64,000 nucleotides of DNA, from the NCBI GenBank assembly GCA_023213395.1, contig CM041465.1, forward strand, positions 23,684,001-23,748,000, written 5' to 3'. A program made the position numbers and the translations under genes. Source of the DNA: Cycas panzhihuaensis. Lineage: Eukaryota > Cycadophyta. Below the pieces are notes generated by a model. That model was not told the DNA's origin. It was given only the letters and a program-made list of their open reading frames with translations, and ran no database searches. Positions 1-9,721 of the stretch are shown piece by piece; position 1 is the stretch's first letter, and the number at the start of each line of letters is the position of its first letter.

Positions 1-1502
1 GGAAGGGTAGCCCCCCCACTCAGTCGTACTCTCCAAGGGTATCCCCCTTCCCACCTTCTCTTCTTTTGCTCCATGCTCCTCTTGGGATAATTAGGAGTTG
101 GTGAGCCCTAGGCCTGTGCTGGATTATCAGTGTATGCAACCCCTTGCTGCGTTGATTCTAGGCCTACATGCCTCTTGTTTGGACCCCCGTAGTATCCCTT
201 GTATTATTGGGTATATCCCTTGATAACATTGACAAGGGTTTGTGCATCAGATTGCTGCCCATAGCAACTCTGCATCTTGGATATTTCCCCAACGCTTCGT
301 CACTTTTATCCTTGTGTTTCCTTAGCTGTCCTTAGTTGTCTTCACCCTCATCTTGTTGTGATAGGGAGTTGTGTGGAGAACCCAGCGGAGGGCTAGCCAT
401 CCTGAGGCTTCTCTTCACTCTATTTTGCTTGATGTATATGCTTGCTTGAGAGAGGATTACAAACATTATACATATACCTGCATATATATAGAGCTTGTCT
501 TTTGCAGCCCCTTCTTGGAAGGGATAAGCCGGTACATGTGCAGGTTGGTGTGATGTTCTCGCAAAGGTATAAAACATCGAGGTCCGGGTAACATCTACTA
601 TTTTTTTTCTTTGCTTTTGCTTTCTTCTATTCCGCTTTCTTTTCACAAAGGGGAAGGTAAGGAAGCCCCCATCGTTCACATCAAAACTTAGTTACACATT
701 TGTGGATTAACACAAGGATATGCGTTGCGCATGGGTGAGGCCTCCCATTAGCTGCTACATCTTCTGGATATGCATATCCTTCCTTTAACCCCCATTTCCC
801 TTTCTTACTTTTATTTGGAATCTATATTCTAACTAAGCAGGTCATATAAAAGTAAAAAGGTAAATGGTAGCATTTGTTTGTATTTGTATGCTTGCATGTC
901 ACATACTCAACCCCTATAGAAAAAGGATGTTATAGGAAACTCACCCTTCCCTTTCCTTTTTCTACAAAGCCTAACTTACCCTTTTGGTTCATTCCATTTG
1001 ATATTGCTTGCTTGAATGTGTGACACCTATCCCCTTTTCCTTTTCTGTTTGCCCCTTGAATTGTTAAAGGAAACTTTGGTTTAGTTATCTCTCTCCCTTT
1101 CTCTTTCTCCTCCTCTTGGCCCTATTTGCTTGGCCAAATAACTAAGAGGAACCTAGCTACATCGTAGGCTCTCACCTACCTTGTCCACATCTATTTCCCT
1201 CCATCATAGGGAAACCTTTGAGGATTCCTCTTCTACCCTTCCAGCCATCCAAGGGTGGGGGGACCTTCTTCTTAAGTCTATCCAGGCTACCCTCCCTGTA
1301 TTCCCTCTCTCTTTCATGGATTGAGGCCACCCACTTCAAGGTAGTTGGGTATCATCCGCGGGTCCCGAACTCGCGCTCCAGCACACGGGGTGCCCTGCGT
1401 AATACTTTCTTCGCTTGTAGGTTTTTGCCTGCACCTTTAATATCACCATCGACCATTATCACTCCTACCGAGCTTAGTGATTATCCCATAGACGTGCATC
1501 CA
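1..1502 (+). repeat. 5' LTR of copy A, 3' portion only
   Basis: This stretch is repeated at about 15006-16022 plus 22750-23270, with an element (E1) interrupting the second copy. The LTR ends in CA at 1501-1502, one base before the primer-binding site. By comparison with the complete 3' LTR, the missing 5' part is about 1.2 kb. No gene is seen in it. Confidence 0.9.
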
Positions 1503-1503
1503 C

Positions 1504-1522
1504 TGGGGATCATACTGGGGAC
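1504..1522 (+). other. Primer-binding site of copy A, tRNA-Arg-like
   Basis: TGGGGATCATACTGGGGAC lies one base after the LTR end. Copies B and D have TGGTGACTATACTAGGGAC and TTGCGACCATACTGAGGAC at the same place. The consensus resembles the TGGCGACTCTGCTGGGGAC primer site remembered for Ogre/Tat elements (tRNA-Arg). The assignment is from memory, and copy A matches at 14 of 19 positions. Confidence 0.6.
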
Positions 1523-1760
1523 TTGCCAGTAAGGGAGCTAGTTCCTATCCCTTCCTATTGGTACTTTTACCTTTTAGTGGTTTCCTCCACTTCATCTCTT
1601 TTATTGGGCAACCCCCAATACATACTTTATATTTTTTTCTTTCTTCTAACGTGTTGGCAAGGTTTGTATGCGATGCTTCTCACGTCACCTACGTCATTTA
1701 CCTCTATTGTTAGAAGACCCTACATATCGTCTTCTTTCATCATCAGATTTTGATTCGACA
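1523..1760 (+). other. Leader between primer site and gag of copy A
   Basis: Untranslated leader of about 240 bases, matching the corresponding leaders of B (56965-57202) and D. It is T-rich and no gene is seen. Confidence 0.6.
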
Positions 1761-3710
1761 ATGGAAGGATACCCTTCAGATTGGGCTTATCACGCCTTTG
1801 CTATGGGAGCTCATGAGTTCCTCACATCTATCCCAGGATCTACCCAAGAAGGTGATGATCCTATTTACTATTCGGGTGATCAACATCACCCACTTGATGC
1901 TCATCCTTCTACTCATATGGTAGAGGGACCATCTCCTCTTGAGATCCACCATCCAGTTGGTAATTCTTATGAGGAGCGCCCTGAGGGGTCTGCTTCATTT
2001 GAGGTCCCGTATACCTCTTATAATCACATAGATACCCCTCCTGTTGACATGGTTGAAGCCCTTAGCAAGTGCTTTTGAGTTGCTCATTTTCAATTATGTC
2101 CTACATGGTTTGAGGATGTCTTACGTTGTGGGGCATCTTCCTCATCTACTCCTATCTTATCATCTTCATCCACATCGACACCTCCCACAACAAGCAGCCC
2201 TTTTGAGCCTACACATTCGTCCCGCTCCATCCCTACACCTACCTTAGGGACGTCTATCACACTTTCTATCCCTCATCATGGTCCTAGCTCTTCGGGACCC
2301 TCCTATGGTATGTCTTTCTCCCAGCTTGGGGTTAGCATACCTTTTCCCAGTCAAGCCAACATGCCACTTCCCAACATCATGCATGCATTTCCTAATAGGC
2401 TTAGAGGTCCTACTAATGCTACTACTACTAGTCATGTAGGATCCACTCCCATGTATACTCAAAACCAACCCAATGGTCCTCCCCTTTACGTACCCCCAGG
2501 TTATACTTCTCAAACTTTGGAGCATGGTAAAGGGAATCATATTATGGCTTATGGGGTGGACCCGTTACATCCATATGGGGTTACACCACCCACAGGCGGT
2601 CCATATGGATAAAACCCAGTTCCACACCCTTCTTTTCCATCATCCTGCGTAGCCTCTTACGTTGCACCTTTGTAAGGGAACCCAGCTTCCTTTTAAGGTG
2701 CTTATCCTCAAGTCCCTTTCTAGTAAGAGGCACTTCCTCAAGGAGGGATGGGTTTACCACCCCTATCCATTCCTTGCCTATTACCTCCTACATCATTTGC
2801 CGATCCTATGGTCCAGGCAAGGGTACATCCCTTTATGGATTATAGATCGACACCATTATCTATTGAGGCGTTAAGAACCAATTTGCCGCCTCATCCTCCT
2901 GAAGTCCCTAAGTTTGATGGAACTTCATCACAGGACCCAACGGAGCATGTCCATAGTTTCTTTATAGTGTGCATTGATTACTTGGCCTATGATCACATTC
3001 TAATAAAATTATTCCTATGATCCTTACAAGGCAATGTCCTTAAATGGTTTTATCGCTTGCGTGCCCATTCCATTTTCTCATTCTAGCAACTTGTGGATGA
3101 GTTCATCAACTATTTTGAAGTGGCTCGTCCATTCAAAAGTGGAATGAAGTCCCTTCCTTTGCTGAAACAAGGTCACGATGAGATGAATCATGACTTCGTA
3201 TAGCAATTTCATGACCTCCTCCATTCCACTAAAGGCTACTTTGCCTGAGGAATTGAAGAGGGATCTTTTCGTTAATGCACTTCACCCTAAAGTCCATGTA
3301 GAAGTCCTTAAGATGGGGGTGACTACATGTGACTCTATCATCGCAAAGTGTTTAGTGCTTGAGGCTATTGAGATCCAGGTTGGACTCAAGAAGCCTCTCA
3401 AGCCCTCACAGCGACGTGAGTTACCGCCTCAAACTAAAGAGACCAAACCACAATAATCCACTAGGTCCTCTTCTCATCCAACTGAGAAGACCCTAGATCC
3501 ACTCACCTTTGCTATACATTCATTCGAATGCATGATGAAGGAACTTAAACTGTAAGCTCCATCATCACCCACTTCCAACAAACTACTCAAGCTACCCTTC
3601 CTAGGAATGATAATGCCCAGTCCTCTCAAGCAAGAAAGCTAAATTCTTCATTTGAGAAGAAGTGGTGTTCCATTCACGGGGAGTGTTTTCATGACGACTC
3701 ACGTTGTAGG
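1761..3710 (+). pseudogene. gag: gag (capsid/nucleocapsid) of TatG copy A, broken
   Basis: The start ATG (MEGYPSDWAYHAF) is matched by MEGYPLDWAYHAF at 56964 in copy B, which fixes the start. A proline/serine-rich N-terminus is followed by the capsid region at about 2870-3460, with the motif KFDGTSSQDPTEHVHSF and then LPEELKRDLFVNALHP. A nucleocapsid knuckle lies at 3666-3707 as CSIHGECFHDDSRC, spacing C-x2-H-x4-H-x4-C, the CHHC variant I associate with Tat elements. The protein would assemble the virus-like particle and bind the RNA. Several frameshifts and stops interrupt it. Confidence 0.8.
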
Positions 3711-4184
3711 GCCCAACATCCTAAAGATGCCTCTCAATGTGACTCATCCTCTAAATAGGCCTCAAGGCCCAACCTAGACCAACCAGTCCACAAGGATCTG
3801 TTCCCCAAACATGGGGAATATGATCGTAATGCTTAGCACAAAAATAATAGGAATTAGGGAAGATCCTTGAATTCCTATCCTTCCCATGATAAAGGGAAGG
3901 GTGCTCAGGATTCATCTTCTTCTTCGTGTTTCCCTCACCAGCGTACTCCTTCACCTTTTTGATCCTGGAATAAAGGAAAGAAGGTAATCCAAATGCTTGA
4001 GGCCACCCCCTTATATGCCCTTACTCGGTCTTAAGCTGCTAAAGAGACAATCGATGCTTCTTCTTCTGCTCCACACTTTGATCCTCTTCCAGAAACTTCC
4101 CTTCTGGAAGTGCCATTACTTCCCAAGACCATTCCTGTATGTCCTAGTCGTTATGATTTTTGAAGGGCGCTTACCTAACCTACT
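3711..4184 (+). other. gag-protease linker of copy A
   Basis: Degenerate polyprotein sequence between the nucleocapsid knuckle and the protease, alignable with D at about 29245-29690. No separate domain is recognised. Confidence 0.5.
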
Positions 4185-4806
4185 ATGAAGGGGAAGCCTT
4201 TCTCTATCGTTGATGAACTCCATACTATCGCTGTAGGAATGTCCTTGATGGATGTTTTGAGGAGTTGTCTCAAACAATGGACTCTCCTTTTAGAAGCTTT
4301 AGGATCAAATGATGCGCCTATTCACGCTTTGGGTGTTACCCAAAGCTATGAGCCTGTCATTTCCTTTGACCATAAAGACCTTCCCCATGCATGTGAAAGG
4401 GAACGCCAATGGAACTTCCCTTTCACCATCACCATTGACACACCCGACTGTACCCTGCGAAGGACTATTGTCGACAATGGTTCTTCCGTGAATGCCATGC
4501 CTTTACGCGTTATGTAAGAGCTTGGCATTTCTACCTTGGAACTTGTTCCATGGTGGTGCCAAGGCTATGATGGTAGTGAAAAGACTCCATTGGGATCTGT
4601 TTCAATCTCACTCACTCTCAAGGGCAAGACTATCCTCATTGACATTGTAGTCCTTGACGTTGATGTTGACTACAATCTTCTCTTGGGTTGGCCATGGCTT
4701 GATTAGATGGGAGCTATGTGTTCAAACCATTGGGGGCAACTTAAGTTCATCCATGATGGATGGATGAGGGTTGTTTCCTGCGAACGCCCGCCTGTTAAAC
4801 AAACTC
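4185..4806 (+). pseudogene. Aspartic protease of TatG copy A, broken
   Basis: The active-site region reads IVDNGSSVNAMPL at about 4467-4505, and the second conserved element reads LLLGWPWLD near 4679-4704. The catalytic triad is D-N-G rather than the textbook D-T/S-G. B and D also have DNGSS and C has DNDS, so this is a family feature, and DNGS-type sites occur in some Tat-like elements as I recall. The enzyme would cut the gag-pol polyprotein. In-frame TAG codons at 4516 and 4705 break the frame. Confidence 0.75.
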
Positions 4807-5609
4807 GTCCTACCAACCAAGCGAGCCATGGTCATACGAAGGGAGATAAAGGCCCTTCTACTCATGTGTCGACTTGCTCCATCGGCATACCTGATTTGTC
4901 CCATCTTGAAGAAGACCCTACATCTTCTTCCTATAGTCTTACTTACTTTGCTCCTATCGGTATTGGGAGCTATGGTACCTTGCCTTGTTTAGTAATGACG
5001 AGTCCCATGGTGAGGATAAGGACTTTCCTCACCCTGTTTCTTTCCTCTGCACTAGTAGGATGCACCCTTCTTATTCTAGGTCCCAACCTAAAACCCCTTT
5101 TATTAGGGAGACTAGTCACCCCTTTATGTCTCATGTCATTGCACGCATTGATCCGTAGCTCACTGGTTCTTCCTCTCCATCACCCCCCGCAGGTGATAGT
5201 TTCGAGGAACTTCCTTTCACTCCTTCCGAGGAGCCCTGTCTTGACTCTCTCTTAGAGTCTTCTAAGGAGGTTAGACAGCCTGATGACTACCATGGTCCCG
5301 TTGTTCCCACTTCCTCCAGCACTTCATCTATTCAAAGTAAGGTCATCCATGGGGTGGATTACTTTAAAGACGATGAAGCTTTGCTTGGGCACTTAGCAGG
5401 CTCCGCACCTAACTTTCCTTCTGGTCACCATAGGCTTGGCCACTAGAAGGTCCTAGTGATTGGGTCCACACTCGCTGACCCAATTCCATCCCCTATTCAA
5501 TCTCTTCCTATTGACCTTACCCCTCTCCATTTCAAGGAGGGGAATGCCATGTGTATGGAGGTGACCCAGGACATAGTCTTAGCCCTGGGCAAGGTCATCA
5601 AGGTGGGGG
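4807..5609 (+). other. Protease-RT spacer of copy A
   Basis: About 800 bases of decayed polyprotein with no catalytic domain. Its distal part, HFKEGNAMCMEVTQDIVLALG, is shared with B (near 53650) and leads into the pre-RT block. Confidence 0.5.
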
Positions 5610-6480
5610 CAGAATGCTCTCCTAATAAGATAAGGGAACATTCCCTCTTATTCCAGGAGTTCTAGGATGTCTTTGCATGGGATTATTCTGACATGAAGGG
5701 AATTGACCCCTCCATTGTCACCCATAATCTCACTACCATTCCTGGTGCCCAACCTGTGCGCTAGAAGTAGCGTCCTCTCTACCCTAAACTCTCGGTCGCT
5801 ATTAAGATGGAGGTCGAGAAGCTTTTGGATGTGGGACTTATTACTTCTATCGACTACCCTAAATAGGTATCCAACATTGTTCCCATTGCTAAAAAGAATG
5901 GGACTATCCAGATATGCATTGATTTCCATGATATCAACAATGCATGTCCTAAGGACAATTTTCTACTCCCTGTCATCGATCAAAAAATTGATTGAACTAC
6001 TGGGTTTGAAGTTATATCCTTGATGGATGACTTTTCTGGCTATAATAAGATTCAAATATCTCCTGAAGATGCCACAAGACGGCCTTCACAATCTCATGGG
6101 GTACCTTTGCCTATAAGGCAATACCCTTCAGTCTTAAAAATGTAGGCACTACTTACCAAAGAGTGATGCATTTTATCTTCCATGACCTCATCGATGACAC
6201 GTTGGAGGTCTTTATGGAGGACATGATGGGTCTTTCACGTGTCAGGGCCCATCATCCCTTAGACTTGCGGGCTATCTTCACTCGATGTCGTAAATACCGC
6301 GTAAGCCTAAACCCACTCAAATGCATGTTTGCCATTACTTCAGGCAAACTCTTTGGATTTCTTGTGTCAAAACAAGGAATTCAGATTGACCCTTATAAAG
6401 TCAAGGTAATCCTCAATATGCTGCCTCCTAGAACCCAACGATAGATCAAGTCATTTTTAGGTAGGCTTGGTTTCCTTAGG
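5610..6480 (+). pseudogene. Reverse transcriptase of TatG copy A, broken
   Basis: The block opens with LLFQEF-DVFAWDYSDMKGIDPSIVTHNL-type pre-RT sequence. It continues through IQICIDFHDINNACPKDNF near 5910-5962, where ACPKD marks Tat/Athila-type RTs. The catalytic motif at 6211-6222 reads F-M-E-D: copies B and D have L-M-D-D and F-M-D-D at the same site, so this copy has also lost one catalytic aspartate. There are frameshifts near 6075 and 6150 and many stops. The enzyme would copy the element RNA to DNA inside particles. Confidence 0.8.
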
Positions 6481-6483
6481 CTC

Positions 6484-6960
6484 TTCCTAGTAGACTTCGT
6501 TGTGATCGCCAAACCCTTGACTAACTTATTGAACAAGGGAGCCCTATTTGTTTGGTCTGATAAGGCCCAACAAGCCTTCGAAGGACTTAAGGAAGCTCTT
6601 GCTTCCACTTCTACGTTGGCATCCCCTTGTTTAGATAGGCCCTTCATTCTTTACACCTCAGCAACTGATGAGTCCCTAGGTTTCATGTTGGCTCAGGAGG
6701 ATGATTCAGGAGTCAAGAGAGCTATTTACTTTATCAGCCACGCCTGTGTGGCTACTGAACTCAACTACTCCCCAGTCAAGAAGGAATGTCTCTCCTTGGT
6801 TCACGCAATTAAGAAGTTTAGACATCACTTACTTGGTAATACTACCAAGGTGATTGTCCAGTCTGATCCCTTGTGATATCTACTTACCCATTTAGACCTC
6901 ATAGGTAGGGCTGCCTGTTGGGTCATCCTGCTTCAGGAGTTCGATCTTCATATCATCAAC
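6484..6960 (+). pseudogene. Ty3-type RNase H of TatG copy A pol
   Basis: The sequence runs LTNLLNKGALFVWSDKAQQAF, then the core RPFILYTSATDESLGFMLAQ (first catalytic Asp), KKECLSLVHAIKKFRHHLLG (Glu), and VIVQSDPL (Asp). It is open for about 124 codons and stops at TGA 6874. It would remove RNA from the RNA-DNA hybrid. The stretch to the integrase (6960-7190) is a linker with IQDIPPHPLIDNEWYDDIV and no second RNase H, unlike canonical Tat pol. The family's extra RNase H is found instead at 12826. Confidence 0.8.
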
Positions 6961-7189
6961 ATAATCAAAGAAAGGGATGGTAGTGGCTAAGCATCTCACG
7001 GATGCCCCTATCCCTAACTCGCTCGATACCCCTGTTGACGATTCTCTTCCTGATGGGTCTATCTTGACTATTCAGGACATCCCTCCCCATCCACTCATTG
7101 ATAACGAGTGGTACGATGACATCGTATGGTACCTCACACAGCAGCAGTACCACCCTTAAGCTAGTAGTAAGATTAGATCTCATATCCAG

Positions 7190-8348
7190 ACTTCTGCTAG
7201 GTAATACTTCCTCATGGATGAAGTATTGTACAAGAGGTCTTTCGATGGGATCCTCCCCCTCTACATCACCACCGACGAAGCAGACCAAATACTCTGTGAA
7301 TGCCACTATAGAATTTGCGGGGGCCACTTTGGGGGCTAATCCATGGCCTAGAGGATCCTCCGTATGGGCTATTATTGGCCATCCCTCTTTAAGGATGCCC
7401 ACGTTTTTGCCCTGAGGTGTTAGTGATGTCAAGAATATGCCAACATCTCCCATGTGCCTTCCGAGGCCCTTCGTCCTATCGTGTCTCCGTGGCCTTTCGC
7501 TCAATGGGGTCTAGACCTCATTGGGGCTATATCCCCACCTTCTTCATTGTAACACAATTTATCTTGATTGCTACAGAATACTTTACCAAATGGGCAGAGG
7601 CCATCCCTCTGGTTACTACCCCTAGTAAGATGATAGTTACTTTCGTTTACCAGTATATCATCTGCTGCTTTGGGATTCTTGATGTTTTGATTACTGACAA
7701 TGGAACCCCCTTTTATAATAAGGAAATGGATGAGCTTTGTGAGAAATTTAAAATCTCTCACAAAACTTCCTCTCCTTATTACCCCCAGGCAAATGGTTAA
7801 GTGGAGTTGTTCAACAAAACTCTCGTTAATATTCTAAAGAAAAATGTCATCCAGTCTAAAAAAGATTGGTACCTTCAGCTCCCTTTCACCTTATGGGCTT
7901 ACAGTACCTCTGTCTATGCTGCTACGGGAATGACCTTATTCTCCTTAGTGTACGGGTCAGAGGTGATACTCTCATTGGAAGTGGAGATTCCTTCTTTACG
8001 AGTTTATCTTCGGGGTCTCATTGATGAGGAATTGATCCATCAGGCTCCTCCTGGATCTCTAAGCCTTAGATGAGAGATGTTTAGCTGCCTACCAAGCTAA
8101 CCTCACATCCAAAGCTCGCTCATAAGGGAATTATAATAAACACCTTTATTCTTGTCCTTTGTTTCCTAGGGACCACGTCCTCAAATTGGAATATCTTCAT
8201 GATCGCTTGGCCAAATTCAGGCCCAAGTGGGTTGGCCCCTTTGTCATTATCGAAAGCCTCAGTAACGACGCTTATAAGATCACCACCTCGGAGGGTCTTG
8301 AGTTTGAGAAAGCTGTTAATAGGAAATTCCTTAAAAAATTTTACTCGT
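7190..8348 (+). pseudogene. Integrase of TatG copy A, broken
   Basis: The zinc-binding region includes ECHYRICGGHFGG and MGYYWPSLFKDAHVFALRC (7290-7412). The DDE core shows GLDLIGAI, ATEYFTKWAEAIPL, ITDNGTPFYNKEMDEL and SPYYPQANG followed by a stop and VE. The C-terminal part reads DRLAKFRPKWVGPFVI and ends with RKFLKKFY at 8344. At least two frameshifts (near 7415 and 8073) and several stops are present. The enzyme would insert the cDNA into host DNA. The solo LTR S1 inserted right at its 3' end. Confidence 0.8.
8344..8348 (+). repeat. Left target-site duplication of solo LTR S1
   Basis: CTCGT, matched by CTTGT at 8983-8987 with one mismatch. Confidence 0.7.
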
Positions 8349-8982
8349 TGTTGGGTATTATGACAATAATTATGGGGCTAAAATTATGGCATGTTTTCGG
8401 CATGGCTTCCCCTCCTAATCTTTCTCAGGGGGGTGGGAGTCCCCCTTAGCTGGGGGATGTGGGAGTATGGAATGCCCCCCGCTAGAAGGGGGTTTGGGGG
8501 TGATAGCCCCTGACCTAAAAAATTAGCCATGTAAACCTTATCAAAATGTGAAGAGAATCAGGGTCGTTCGATACAAATACCCTAGATTCTATGGTTGAGA
8601 TTTAGGTCTTGGATGTTCCTCTCATTTAGCCCGTTTTAGGGCTTTTCTTATTATGTTATAATGTAATGCAATTTAACTGTGATGAGGGTGGCAACTGATT
8701 GTTATTCCAGAGAGCACTCTATAACTGTGATGTACTATTTCTCCATTCTACAACAATAAAGATCGATACCTTTCCTATGTGGATGTTTCCCTAACATACT
8801 GCTAGGGTTTTACCACATTATATCAGGTGCACATATGATGTTTGGCTTTCATTTTCTTATTACTGTATAATCTTTGATTTTAGAACTTGCATGTAATTTT
8901 AAGTTTCGATTTCTGTAACTAGTTGTAAGAATGCAATAAATCTTAGTGGTAGTTAAAGGGTTGGGACCTTGTATTCTCAACA
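8349..8982 (+). mobile_element. Solo LTR S1 (634 bp) inserted in copy A
   Basis: It starts TGTTG and ends CAACA, a perfect 5-bp terminal inverted repeat, and is flanked by CTCGT/CTTGT. Copies B and D lack it: integrase end and downstream sequence are joined there (B at about 50826, D at about 25088), which gives an empty-site control. An AATAAA signal lies at 8755-8760 and a GC-rich hairpin (CCCCCTTAGCTGGGGG) near 8433-8448. It resembles S2 at 34629-35082. No coding region is left, as expected after LTR-LTR recombination. The parent superfamily is unknown. Confidence 0.85.
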
Positions 8983-8987
8983 CTTGT
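8983..8987 (+). repeat. Right target-site duplication of solo LTR S1
   Basis: CTTGT, partner of CTCGT at 8344-8348. Confidence 0.7.
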
Positions 8988-9721
8988 GACCTCATCGTCA
9001 CCTTATTCATGCTCTAAAATGAGCCTAAACTACCATCTTAAGTTCGTTCCCATTCCTCCTAGCCACGAGTGGAATGACGACTTAGGATGGCCTCTTTCGT
9101 TCCCTTCTAGTTCCTCCCGCAGAACCCCTGTTCCCATTTTCCTTGGGACCTTGTCCTCCTATTTGGGCATCCCCCAGTTAGGATAACACTCTGGAGTATC
9201 ATCACTCCCATCTTACTTAGTATTTCCTTTGCATATCCCGCTATGCTCCCATGTGGACATGCGTGTCGCCTTATTTCTTAACTCTACATATGTTTATCAC
9301 CTCTACTCATGGTGGCTGTGTGTGTTCCTATTAGGTATATGGTCCTATATGAAAGGAAATATGCACAACCTAAACAAATATCATAACACAAAGCTCATAC
9401 AATAATCAGCTCAAAATACAACCATACATATCCTCATGCATCCGTGCACCCACACACACACACATAAACATGTAAACAAAACATACATATCATCCAACAC
9501 ATATTATGATATACATCATTATATGTCAAAATGGGGTACCAATCACCCTATCTATATATACATCAAAAATCATATGTCATATCATACATATGGTGTGGTA
9601 CATCATCTATGGGAAGTCAGTGTCCTTGCAGGGGGGTATAATCATGTGACTATATATGGTGACCCCCTAGAGGCCCTTGCTTTCCCCTGTCCAAAACAAA
9701 AACAGATACATGACCCTATTG
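8988..9721. other. Convergent 3' region of copy A between integrase and antisense gene
   Basis: This lies between two converging genes and aligns with B 50080-50825 and D 24313-25087. A sense peptide MSLNYHLKFVPIPPSHEWND (from 9019) is shared with B, but the similarity fades quickly and no domain is recognised. A CA-rich tract lies near 9448-9466. I see no supported gene. Confidence 0.5.

Noticed and set aside
8349-8982. The 3' LTR of copy A beginning right after integrase
   Set aside because: Ends, TSD and the empty sites in B and D show an independent solo LTR; copy A's own 3' LTR begins at 13762.
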